A DNA stretch of 29,782 nucleotides from CAG-390 sp045543615 (lineage in GTDB: Bacteria; Bacillota; Clostridia; Oscillospirales; CAG-272), in NCBI GenBank assembly GCA_045543615.1, contig JAZPXL010000006.1, forward strand, positions 1 to 29,782. The letters run 5' to 3'. Every line of letters begins with the position of its first letter. Positions within the stretch are counted from its first letter, which is position 1. The notes beneath the pieces are model-generated. The model had not been told where the DNA came from. It did not search any database and saw only the letters and a program-made list of their open reading frames with translations. A program made the translations under genes and the position numbers. Shown piece after piece: positions 22,599 to 29,782 of the stretch.

Positions 22599-25589
22599 TT
22601 AGTTTTCTCCACTGCTCTGGCGCAGAAATTCTGCCCAAAGGTCATCTGACAGACGGCGCATACGCTCCTCGTCAAGCTTTACAACCTGCCTGTCATAGCT
22701 CACAAGTCCATTTGTCTCATCCTCAACGTCGCTTACCTGCGTCATAACGAGCGCACAAAGCCCCCTCGCCATCATCGGCATTACCTGCTTGCGATAGAGA
22801 GCATCAAACTCGTCGGCAAACTTTTCGTGATCCTCAAAGAATCTGTATCCGTAGGTGTTGTCGGGATTGAACGAATGAGACGCAACCTTGTACGAATATC
22901 CACCAAACTCCGAAAGCACCATAGGCCTCGACGGATGCGCTTTAATGTCTATGGGCTTGCCGTATATATGCACGCTTACAACGTCATTTTCCTTTGTGAC
23001 AAACCAACCGGATGTTGAATCATACACTCTTGTTGGATCTTTTCCCTTCAGAATACGATAAACCTCGTCTGCATTATGCTGTCCCCATCCCTCGTTGAAG
23101 ATGGTATAATAGCACACAGAGGGGTGGTTGTAGAGCACATCCATCATCCTCTTTGAGTGTGACAAGAAAATCTCAGCTCGCTTAGCACCGGCCCGTCTCT
23201 CAAGTCCTTTCTTGACGCCAACGGTGGGCAGAGCAGTATCAAGAATGAAGCTGTACTTGCCACTGTTGACCATATCTTGAAATACTGCAACGCCGTATTT
23301 GTCGCAATAATAATAGAACACGGCAGGCTCAAGCTTTATGTGCTTGCGAAGCATATTAAAGCCGAGTCTCTTGATAAGCTTAATATCGTAAAGATATCCC
23401 GACGGACGCGCAGGTGTGTATATTCCGTCCGAGAAATAGCCCTGGTCAAGCAGACCGTGGAAGAGATAGGGCTTGCCGTTAAGACAGATGTACGGCTTAC
23501 CTGCCGATGTACAGATATTTATCGTGCGAAGCGCAAAGTAAGACTCAACCTTGTCCTCACCGCAATAGAGCGTGAAATAGTAGAGCTTGGGGTTCTCGGG
23601 TGTCCACAGCTCAGCGTCGGGAACATTCAGAACAAACCGGTCGCCCTCAAAGGTGTATTCCTCGCCACTCTCAAGCACGAGTCTCTTCTCTCTCTCGCCA
23701 CCCACGGTTTCGATAAGCACGCTGTCAAGCGTGGGCGTCAGGCGAATGCTCTCAATATGACTTTGGGGTACAGCCTCAATCCACACAGGCTGCCAAATGC
23801 CGCTTATGGGCGTGTACCACATTCCACCACGGTCACGCCTCTGCTTGCCGTAGGGATAATTTTTGTCAAGCGTGTCGGTGACAACAACTCGCAAGGTGTT
23901 CTCGCCGTCCGTCAGCAGATCCGTCATATCGGCACTAAAGGGCAGATATCCTCCCTCGTTTTCGCAAAGAAGAGTGCCGTTTACATAAACCTCGCACTTC
24001 TGGTCAACTGCACCGAAATGAATAATGGCACGGCGGGAGGTAAAGAAATCGGGAAGAGTTACCTTCTTTTCGTAAATGTATTTTTCACCACGTCCAAGTG
24101 CTCTCGAAATACCGAGCTTTGACTCCGGAGGATATGGCACGAGAATTTCGCCAAGTGGCTTTATCTTGCCACCCTTCCATACGGAAATATTCCAATAAGA
24201 GCAAAGAGAGATGTAATTTTCTCTCTTAAACGCAGGCGAAGGGTGCTCCTCATCCCAAGTGGGTGTGCCGTCGTTGATAAAGGGCGTGTCGAGATGAACC
24301 ACAGAGTCCTTCTTGAACGCTTTTGACACAGCAAGAAGCACGCCCGTCAGAACTGCAACGATGAACGCCGCAAGGAAAATGTTGGCGTTGGGAAGGAAGG
24401 ATGTCGTTCCGTCATTGTTGTAAATAAGCTCTGCGTTGCGCAGAACGCACTTGCCGATATACGGGCCAATAACACCGGGCAGAAGCACCTGAGCTATAAT
24501 TCTAACGCCCTGGAATCGACCTGCCATACCCTCGGGCGTCAGATCCCTGATCTTTGCACCAAATACGGCAATACAGCTGAGGTATCCACTCATCATAAGA
24601 AGTGAGCCGATAAATACAACCGTCAGATGATTTGAGAGATAGAGCATAATATATCCGGCCGAAAGCGCACCAAGGCTCAGCCATACGGAAAGATCAAAGC
24701 CCTTGATGTCATAAACCTTGCCCCAAAGAGCCGCAACGACGGCTGCAACAATGGCGGCAGGCGCAAGAATAACAACGTAGTTAGTAAGACCCAGGGTGTA
24801 CTCATAATAAATTATGAGATAGGGCATAAAGATCTGGACCGAGATGTTGAATACAACATAACAGATAAGAGTAATATAAAAGCTTCGGTTGGTCTTTATG
24901 GTAGACGGCAAAAAGCCGTAGATTACGTTTTTGAGATATCCACTCTCTGACGGCAGAACGGGAGAATCCTTGATTATGAAAATTCCAAGAACACCAACGG
25001 CAAAAACAATAGCACCAATAAGCGTGAAGATTATAGTCCAGCTTGACGGGTCATCGAGATTCAAGAACATAAAGCCGCCAAAAACGGCAAGCATTGAAAC
25101 AAGGGGCATCATAGCATTGATACCCTCGGCAGCACCTCTGTTGGTGGAATCGGTGGAGTCCGTCACCCAGGCGTTGAATGCCGCATCGTTGGCTGACGAG
25201 CCAAAGAAGGTCATAACGCAGTCAAGCACAATGGTAAGCGTCGCACCCAATGCGGCAGCGGACGCCGTCATAGGAAAGAGCTTTTCGATAGTGTCAACTC
25301 TGAGAAGGACAAATGCAAGGATGGAAATACCCCAAAGCATATATCCACCACACATAAACAGCTTGCGCTTGCCAATCCTGTCGGAGAGCGCACCAATAAG
25401 GATGGTTGTCACGGTTGCGGCAACGGCACTCGCCGCCACCATTAAGGATATGTGGTCGGCTGTTGCATTGAACATTTTGTAGATGAAGACGTTGAGATAC
25501 ATATTCTCAACGATCCACGCCACCTGACCTATGAAGCTGAAAAGCGTCAGAGCCAGCCAGAATTTACCCGAAAGCTTTGTGTTTTTCAA
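22599..25589 (-). CDS. MFS transporter fused to a GH2 glycoside hydrolase
   Basis: A single 996-residue reading frame joining two enzyme-scale domains. Residues 1-425 are a 12-helix major facilitator transporter, with the loop motif GALSDRIGKRK at 67-77 and a long central loop near 205-235. Residues about 455-996 are a glycoside hydrolase family 2 enzyme: sugar-binding jelly roll (WNISVWKGG, ILVPYPPES, 466-605), Ig-like domain (610-690) and TIM barrel. The acid/base is Glu833 in FNEGWGQ and the nucleophile Glu894 in LSEFGGYS; both are present, so activity is expected. Both termini of a 12-helix carrier face the cytoplasm, so a glycoside brought in could be cut at once. The sugar is unknown. 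Start is TTG 25589, nine bases after AAGGAG; the frame stays open upstream across the tRNA complement, but that part is not coding. Confidence 0.88.
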   Translation of the reverse strand: MKNTKLSGKFWLALTLFSFIGQVAWIVENMYLNVFIYKMFNATADHISLMVAASAVAATVTTILIGALSDRIGKRKLFMCGGYMLWGISILAFVLLRVDTIEKLFPMTASAAALGATLTIVLDCVMTFFGSSANDAAFNAWVTDSTDSTNRGAAEGINAMMPLVSMLAVFGGFMFLNLDDPSSWTIIFTLIGAIVFAVGVLGIFIIKDSPVLPSESGYLKNVIYGFLPSTIKTNRSFYITLICYVVFNISVQIFMPYLIIYYEYTLGLTNYVVILAPAAIVAAVVAALWGKVYDIKGFDLSVWLSLGALSAGYIMLYLSNHLTVVFIGSLLMMSGYLSCIAVFGAKIRDLTPEGMAGRFQGVRIIAQVLLPGVIGPYIGKCVLRNAELIYNNDGTTSFLPNANIFLAAFIVAVLTGVLLAVSKAFKKDSVVHLDTPFINDGTPTWDEEHPSPAFKRENYISLCSYWNISVWKGGKIKPLGEILVPYPPESKLGISRALGRGEKYIYEKKVTLPDFFTSRRAIIHFGAVDQKCEVYVNGTLLCENEGGYLPFSADMTDLLTDGENTLRVVVTDTLDKNYPYGKQRRDRGGMWYTPISGIWQPVWIEAVPQSHIESIRLTPTLDSVLIETVGGEREKRLVLESGEEYTFEGDRFVLNVPDAELWTPENPKLYYFTLYCGEDKVESYFALRTINICTSAGKPYICLNGKPYLFHGLLDQGYFSDGIYTPARPSGYLYDIKLIKRLGFNMLRKHIKLEPAVFYYYCDKYGVAVFQDMVNSGKYSFILDTALPTVGVKKGLERRAGAKRAEIFLSHSKRMMDVLYNHPSVCYYTIFNEGWGQHNADEVYRILKGKDPTRVYDSTSGWFVTKENDVVSVHIYGKPIDIKAHPSRPMVLSEFGGYSYKVASHSFNPDNTYGYRFFEDHEKFADEFDALYRKQVMPMMARGLCALVMTQVSDVEDETNGLVSYDRQVVKLDEERMRRLSDDLWAEFLRQSSGEN

Positions 25590-25644
25590 GTCAATAGTCT
25601 CCTTTTTTAGTTTTTTAAGTGAATGCACCGAAACTCCAACTTCA

Positions 25645-25673
25645 ATTATACTACATTGTTTTGAAAAAAGCAA
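25645..25673 (-). promoter_or_regulatory. Promoter of the MFS-GH2 operon
   Basis: Minus strand TTGCTT (25668-25673), 17 bp, TATAAT (25645-25650). It places the transcript start about 50 nt before the TTG start codon and rules out coding use of the open frame further upstream. Confidence 0.82.
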
Positions 25674-25743
25674 TTTGTTTTGCATTTTTGAGGCAAAAGT
25701 ATCAAAGATTTTTGGAATTTTGAAAAAAATCTTTGAAAAAGGC

Positions 25744-25772
25744 TTGATTTTTGGGGAGAAATGTGATATTAT
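25744..25772 (+). promoter_or_regulatory. Promoter of tRNA-Ser
   Basis: TTGATT (25744-25749), 17 bp, TATTAT (25767-25772), 23 bp before the mature tRNA 5' end. Confidence 0.75.
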
Positions 25773-25795
25773 ATATAGGTCATCAGCAGATGAAT

Positions 25796-25887
25796 GGAGA
25801 GATGGCTGAGCTGGTCTAAGGCGCACGACTGGAAATCGTGTTTGGGCTAATACCCCAACCAGGGTTCGAATCCCTGTCTCTCCGCCA
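25796..25887 (+). tRNA. tRNA-Ser (GGA anticodon)
   Basis: A 7-bp acceptor stem GGAGAGA / TCTCTCC, discriminator G and encoded CCA end. The anticodon stem CACGA/TCGTG encloses loop CTGGAAA, anticodon GGA at 25831-25833, reading UCC and UCU. A long variable arm (TTGGG...CCCAA) marks it as a type II serine tRNA. The T-arm AGGG TTCGAAT CCCT is standard. Confidence 0.97.
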
Positions 25888-25930
25888 TAAAAGACAAGGG
25901 TGTCGCACAGCGACACCCTTGTCTTTTATT
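25887..25930 (+). terminator. Strong terminator of tRNA-Ser
   Basis: A 20-bp perfect stem (25887-25906 with 25910-25929, loop ACA). The stem's own A/T-rich ends give the U tract (CTTTTATT). Its 3' arm is also the first part of a tandem repeat unit. Confidence 0.9.
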
Positions 25931-26279
25931 GTGAAATGATATAATGAAGAACCCTCTCCAAATTGCTATGCAATTTGGATATGGTTCGCGCTATCTCCAC
26001 ACTTTATACCACCACCCAAATTTTGCGCGAACTGTGGGTTCTGAATCCCGTTTCTTTATCTTCCATTCCAATCTAAACACGAGAGCCGTTTCGTTTTTAG
26101 CACAGCGACACCCTTGTCTTTTATTGTGAAATGATATGATGAAGAACCCTCTCCAAATTGCACAGCAATTTGGATATGGTTCGCGCTATCTCCATACTTC
26201 ATTCCACCACCCAAATTTTGCGCGAACTGTGGGTTCTGAATCCCGTTTCTTTATCTTTCATTCCAATCTAAACACGAGA
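25905..26279. repeat. Tandem duplication, 195-bp period, with three-way-junction folding potential
   Basis: Unit 1 (25905-26084) and unit 2 (26100-26279) match at about 172 of 180 positions. In each unit AGAACCC pairs with GGGTTCT (outer stem). Inside it are a hairpin CCAAATTGC/GCAATTTGG with a 3-nt loop (TAT in unit 1, ACA in unit 2) and a second stem GTTCGCGC/GCGCGAAC. All eight differences between the units fall outside these stems. Each unit also has a TATAAT/TATGAT-like box after TGA, just before the structure. No credible gene lies in it. The remaining 26280-26335 shows nothing recognisable. Confidence 0.85.
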
Positions 26280-26335
26280 TACGCTCGGGGCTTTATTTAT
26301 ACATTGGAAAACAGTTTGCTCCGTTGTTCACAAAT

Positions 26336-26371
26336 CCCCCACCAAAAGCACACTTGCACTCTTGGTGGGGG
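26336..26371 (-). terminator. Probable terminator of the giant sigma factor gene
   Basis: CCCCCACCAA / TTGGTGGGGG, perfect 10-bp stem with a 16-nt loop, 7 nt past the stop codon. The T tract on the minus strand is poor (ATTTG), so termination may be inefficient. Confidence 0.55.
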
Positions 26372-26377
26372 GTGTTA

Positions 26378-29300
26378 TTACTTGTTCGCCATAATTCTTG
26401 CTCGTTCTATGTATGCTTTGAAACGCTCCTCGCCCCGAACGGAGTTGAACCATTCCCACCCACGTGGCGCAGTCATTCCGTAATGCATAAGATCGCACGT
26501 TCCCTCAAACATATAATCGTATGTTATAGGCTCTATTGTATCATCGGGTAGTTTAATCAGCCCCCTACCCTTTACAACCTTAATGCCACCATAAATAAAT
26601 GGATCTCCCACATCCATTTCAGTACCATCGGGAATGCTGTCCCACTTTGGATACGCCTCAAAGGCTCTCTCAAGCCACTCATAGCCCTCTTCCTTCTTGC
26701 CACAACCAAACAATGCACACGCAGTGCGGAAGCTTGTACTTGCGTAACGTCCAAGCCAGGCATCGGGAACGCTTCCGTCGCCAAGGCCTTCCATTATTCT
26801 TAAGCTATACTTATTCCAAGCTACTGCACGCTCCGGCTTCGCCCAATACCTCGAGGGGCGACCTAAGAAATGGCACAAAAGATGGAAATTGTTGACGTCG
26901 TGGCATAGACGGCTCTCTTTGTGTTTGCCGGCATCCCACAAACGATCTTCGATCATCTCAGCTTCGATCGCGCTATACTGCGTAATTGGCGGGGGAAGAT
27001 TGCGAATACCTGTGCGATCTGCAAACACAACCACATCTCCGTCCTCATCTGCCACGTAAGTGTATTCAACTGCACCGACAAAACCATCAGTTAAATTAAG
27101 CGCATCAAAACGACGCACAAATCCATCCTCCACGGGCATAAAGCCTTCGCCAACACCCTCATAAGAGCTAAGCTCGTAAACCGCCGTTCTTGCACCACTG
27201 CAGTATTCATTCTCTGTGCGAATGATACCAATTCCATCGGCAAAATAATATACCTTTTTGCCGCCACGATAACGCCATCCACCATCCATACCGCCGATGT
27301 CAAGGCAGAGCTTGAAGCAATTCTCAAAAGTACCTGCCTTTGTGGTAATTGTTCCACCGTCCTCGCACGTGATCTGTGTTTTAACAGTTCTGTCCCATTT
27401 CGTATATTCAACAATTGGCGACACGCCGACACACCACTCGTCCGACCAAATGCAATTTGCAGCATCCTGCAAAATTCCTATTATATCGTTATAAAGAACA
27501 GGATCTTCAGCAGCTCCCATCCCTCCGGTGCTCTTCCATTCAAAAGACCAACGGAAATTATATTCACTCAAAACCAAAGAGTCTGATTTCTTTTGAATAT
27601 ATTGTCTCTCGAAGAAATTCCAATGACCCGTAGCTGTATAGTTCGGATTAAAGGTTGTGTCGGTAGCGAGTATTCTTCTTGCCACCGATGCAGCTGCTTT
27701 TGTGTGCGCTTTTTCCATAGCACTTACTGCAAGCTGCTCTGCACGTTCAATTGCAGGGGTAACGTCGCAAATATAACAGACACCATCTTGTTTTGTCAGA
27801 CAATAATCATTCGCAATTTCTTGAACCATATCAAGCCAAGAATTATTGTCATAGCCGACCCTCTCGGTGTTTTCCCAACAGGAAACAAGAATTCGGGAAT
27901 CGTCTGCATAAGAAAGCGTGATACACAACTCAGCTTTTATTGCATCGGGTGAATATGCTGCGGCATAACTCCACGTGTTGCCCGGGAATAAGGGAAGAAG
28001 CCCACTTCCTCCTTTTATCTCATAATTGCAGAGTGTGCGAGTATCCTCAGCTCCGTCTGTGATATGATCCTGACGAACAATGCCAACGCCTTCCTTATAG
28101 TATGTTCTGCATACGATTTTTTGTATATCGTTCAAACGCCTGACCTCCCACAATTTGCAGTTATCGAAAGTCCCTGCAGGAGTAATTACAGTTTCATTAT
28201 CTGAAATATATGTAAGCTTTGTTCCATCTGAGCCGATATAGGACTTGCCAAGAGGAACGTCAGCAAAGAAAAAGCCATCACAGCTTGATGCGTTACGCAA
28301 AATATGCGTGCTTTTCCTGTCTATCGAACCAAGATATCCTACCACAAAGCCTTCCTCTGTCCAATAGCGTACTTTGCCGTCTATCATTCGATATTCTTCG
28401 ACAGTGCCACCCATCAGATAGCGTTCCATTACTGTATCCTTATAGCGAGTTGACAATTCTTCTGCCATTTTCCGAGCATACGGCACCAAGGCACGGAAAG
28501 CGTCACCCTTGGAGAGTATTTCTTCCACCCTGCTATACGCCTGTTGGGCTTCGTCCGACCTGTTTTCCTTTGAAAGATAGTACCCAAGCCAGAACCACTC
28601 ACGTCCAAGAACCTTCACAAATCCTGCTTTTTCAAGACGTGGAATTTGCTTGTCACGAATAAAGTCAATGCGATCGCCTCCGTATACCTTGGAGTCCTCA
28701 CGAGAGACGATGAAGGTCATTACTTCTTCGTTCTTGCCTTCCATAGCAGCATCGACAATACGAGCAAACAACGCATCGTTCTTTTCGCCGGGAAGCCACC
28801 ACCAGCCACGCATTAGGACGTCAGCCAGGGCGTGTTGCTTTTCGGTGCATTCGGGAAGCTCCTCAACTTCACGGAGCACCTCTTCATATACCTCCTCAAA
28901 ACCACTCTTGTCATTTTTTACTTGCCATAATTTCAGTTCTTCAACCTTCTTCATAACACGCGCTACAAGTGTATCAACATACTTTTCGTTCATAGCACAA
29001 AGCTCCTTTCTGATTCGTTTTCGTCCATCGTGAAGCTGCCTTTTTACAGTTCCTTCGGAAATTCGCATACGGTCTGCAATTTCTGCAATAGAAAGATCTT
29101 CAAAATAGTGCAGCCTGATGATCTGCCGTACCTTTTCGGGCAACATCTCAATGCTTTTGTTTACTTCGTTTCGTTCCTCGGATAGTGCATAAAGCTCTGC
29201 GGGGTTCTCATCTCCGTCGTCGGTAATATTTAAGTTGTCTACTAAGTCAAATGGAAGGAAACTGCGGTATCGGCTTATCATATTTAAAGCACAGTTCTTG

Positions 29301-29539
29301 GCGATGCGACATACCCAAGAGCGATACTTTTTTGGTTCTTGTAAGGTATTCAGCTTCATCCAAGCCGTAACAAAGGCGTCTTGCGCGGCATCTTCTGCCA
29401 TAAAGTGATTTTTTGTGATCGTAATCGCTGAAGCTATTACTGCCTTTTGATAACGTATTACTAAAACTTGATATGCCGATTGTTCTCCCGCAAGCGTAAG
29501 CATTACCAAGGTTTCGTCCGTCTCGTTTTGATAGTACAT
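26378..29539 (-). CDS. Giant ECF-type sigma factor with an 870-residue C-terminal extension
   Basis: A 1053-residue protein beginning as an ordinary ECF sigma factor: region 2 at about 20-90 (RYQKAVIASAITITKNHFMAEDAAQDAFVTAW; SWVCRIAKNCALNMI) and region 4 at about 128-182 (LPEKVRQIIRLHYFEDLSIAEIADRMRISEGTVKRQLHDGRKRIRKEL). The rest has a helical, Trp-rich part (185-375), then two related beta modules: LLPLFPGNTWSY at 514-525, TPAGTFDNC...YYKEGVGIV (453-488) and TKAGTFENC...YYFADGIGII (733-773), and a helical C-terminus. There is no transmembrane helix and no separate anti-sigma gene. The extension may act as a built-in regulator or ligand sensor; that is inference. The start is ATG 29539 with AAAGGAG; an upstream in-frame start is not supported. 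Confidence 0.85.
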   Translation of the reverse strand: MYYQNETDETLVMLTLAGEQSAYQVLVIRYQKAVIASAITITKNHFMAEDAAQDAFVTAWMKLNTLQEPKKYRSWVCRIAKNCALNMISRYRSFLPFDLVDNLNITDDGDENPAELYALSEERNEVNKSIEMLPEKVRQIIRLHYFEDLSIAEIADRMRISEGTVKRQLHDGRKRIRKELCAMNEKYVDTLVARVMKKVEELKLWQVKNDKSGFEEVYEEVLREVEELPECTEKQHALADVLMRGWWWLPGEKNDALFARIVDAAMEGKNEEVMTFIVSREDSKVYGGDRIDFIRDKQIPRLEKAGFVKVLGREWFWLGYYLSKENRSDEAQQAYSRVEEILSKGDAFRALVPYARKMAEELSTRYKDTVMERYLMGGTVEEYRMIDGKVRYWTEEGFVVGYLGSIDRKSTHILRNASSCDGFFFADVPLGKSYIGSDGTKLTYISDNETVITPAGTFDNCKLWEVRRLNDIQKIVCRTYYKEGVGIVRQDHITDGAEDTRTLCNYEIKGGSGLLPLFPGNTWSYAAAYSPDAIKAELCITLSYADDSRILVSCWENTERVGYDNNSWLDMVQEIANDYCLTKQDGVCYICDVTPAIERAEQLAVSAMEKAHTKAAASVARRILATDTTFNPNYTATGHWNFFERQYIQKKSDSLVLSEYNFRWSFEWKSTGGMGAAEDPVLYNDIIGILQDAANCIWSDEWCVGVSPIVEYTKWDRTVKTQITCEDGGTITTKAGTFENCFKLCLDIGGMDGGWRYRGGKKVYYFADGIGIIRTENEYCSGARTAVYELSSYEGVGEGFMPVEDGFVRRFDALNLTDGFVGAVEYTYVADEDGDVVVFADRTGIRNLPPPITQYSAIEAEMIEDRLWDAGKHKESRLCHDVNNFHLLCHFLGRPSRYWAKPERAVAWNKYSLRIMEGLGDGSVPDAWLGRYASTSFRTACALFGCGKKEEGYEWLERAFEAYPKWDSIPDGTEMDVGDPFIYGGIKVVKGRGLIKLPDDTIEPITYDYMFEGTCDLMHYGMTAPRGWEWFNSVRGEERFKAYIERARIMANK

Positions 29540-29649
29540 ATGCACTCTCCTTTCTTGTTTTTTTAGGATCTCCCGTTTTTTAAGCGCTCGTCTTTTAGAC
29601 ACAAATCAGAATGAAAAGGTTGTGTGTTTTTTTGAAAATAGCTAAAAAT

Positions 29650-29655
29650 ATTATA
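29650..29655 (-). promoter_or_regulatory. Possible extended -10 promoter of the giant sigma gene
   Basis: Minus strand TGATATAAT (-10 at 29650-29655). No good -35 at 17 bp. It leaves a leader of about 100 nt before the ATG. Confidence 0.45.
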
Positions 29656-29693
29656 TCAATTTTTATTAAAACAAGTGAAGTTGGACATTTTTA

Positions 29694-29726
29694 TAAAAAG
29701 AAGACGTTACCAAAAGGTAGCGTCTT
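29694..29726 (-). terminator. Terminator of a gene beyond the right edge
   Basis: AAGACGTTACC / GGTAGCGTCTT with loop AAAA (one mismatch) and a minus-strand CTTTTT tract at 29695-29700. It probably ends a minus-strand transcript entering from outside the window; 29727-29782 shows no recognisable coding part. Confidence 0.65.
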
Positions 29727-29782
29727 TTAAGTTATTGTGAATTTTGAGGTGTTGTTATTGGTATGTTAGGTAATTTGAAATA

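Noticed and set aside
25590..25916. Open frame continuing upstream of the MFS-GH2 gene, starting at 25916
   Set aside because: It crosses the complement of tRNA-Ser and the operon promoter, and has no SD. The TTG at 25589 has a strong SD at the right distance and starts a proper transporter N-terminus.
25944..26483. Two similar small open frames in the repeat units (both with NPLQIA...QFGYGSRYLHT)
   Set aside because: No SD. The unit differences include several amino-acid changes, while the inverted-repeat stems are untouched, so the sequence behaves like a structure rather than a protein. The similarity is explained by the tandem duplication.
26378..29539. Giant sigma factor as an artefact of two genes joined by a sequencing error
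   Set aside because: The frame is open for over 3 kb, the junction at region 4 is smooth, and no stop or homopolymer suspect is seen near it. Kept as one gene, with the internal start noted as a finding.

Overview
The window looks like chromosomal DNA from a Gram-positive anaerobe of the Bacillota, most likely a Clostridia/Oscillospiraceae-type gut or rumen bacterium. The reasons are strong AAGGAG Shine-Dalgarno (SD) sites with some TTG and GTG starts, many sigma-A-type promoters (TTGACA/TTTACT, 17 bp, TATAAT), compact U-tract terminators, secreted CHAP/SH3b wall hydrolases, a VanY-type lipoprotein, an RsgI-like anti-sigma factor and a CCA-encoding tRNA-Ser. The taxon is inferred from gene content only. 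No plasmid, phage or CRISPR hallmark is visible.

Layout. 1-482 (-) is the N-terminal part of a cardiolipin synthase. 547-3237 (-) is a P-type Ca2+/Mn2+-type ATPase; its 230-nt leader (3317-3500) holds a yybP-ykoY-type Mn2+ riboswitch, a terminator and a clear promoter. 3690-4196 (+) is a lone SLOG/DUF1273 protein. 4346-8281 (+) is a cell-wall block: two paralogous CHAP+SH3b proteins flank a VanY-type carboxypeptidase lipoprotein. 8320-9249 (-) is a PflA-like radical SAM protein. 9489-11634 (+) carries mscS and cinA, followed by pfkA (11743-12819).

12873-18854 (-) is a run of asnS, a class I aminotransferase, a YhcC-type radical SAM protein, an ECF sigma factor and its membrane anti-sigma factor. 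The last two overlap by ATGA, and the anti-sigma carries an RsgI-like domain, three PepSY domains and poly-Asp linkers. 19024-21441 (-) is a RecB-type nuclease fused to an XPD/DinG-like helicase. 21636-25589 (-) is a two-gene operon: a 996-residue major facilitator transporter fused in frame to a GH2 glycosidase, then a D-2-hydroxyacid dehydrogenase. tRNA-Ser(GGA) lies at 25796-25887, directly followed by a 195-bp-period tandem duplication that can fold as a three-way junction. 26378-29539 (-) is a 1053-residue ECF sigma factor whose C-terminal 870 residues have no standard sigma-factor counterpart.

The most unusual items are the transporter-glycosidase fusion, the giant sigma factor (with a possible internal translation start exactly after the sigma-4 domain), the structured tandem repeat beside the tRNA, and the triple-PepSY anti-sigma factor. 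All function calls rest on motif recognition by eye; no database search was run.
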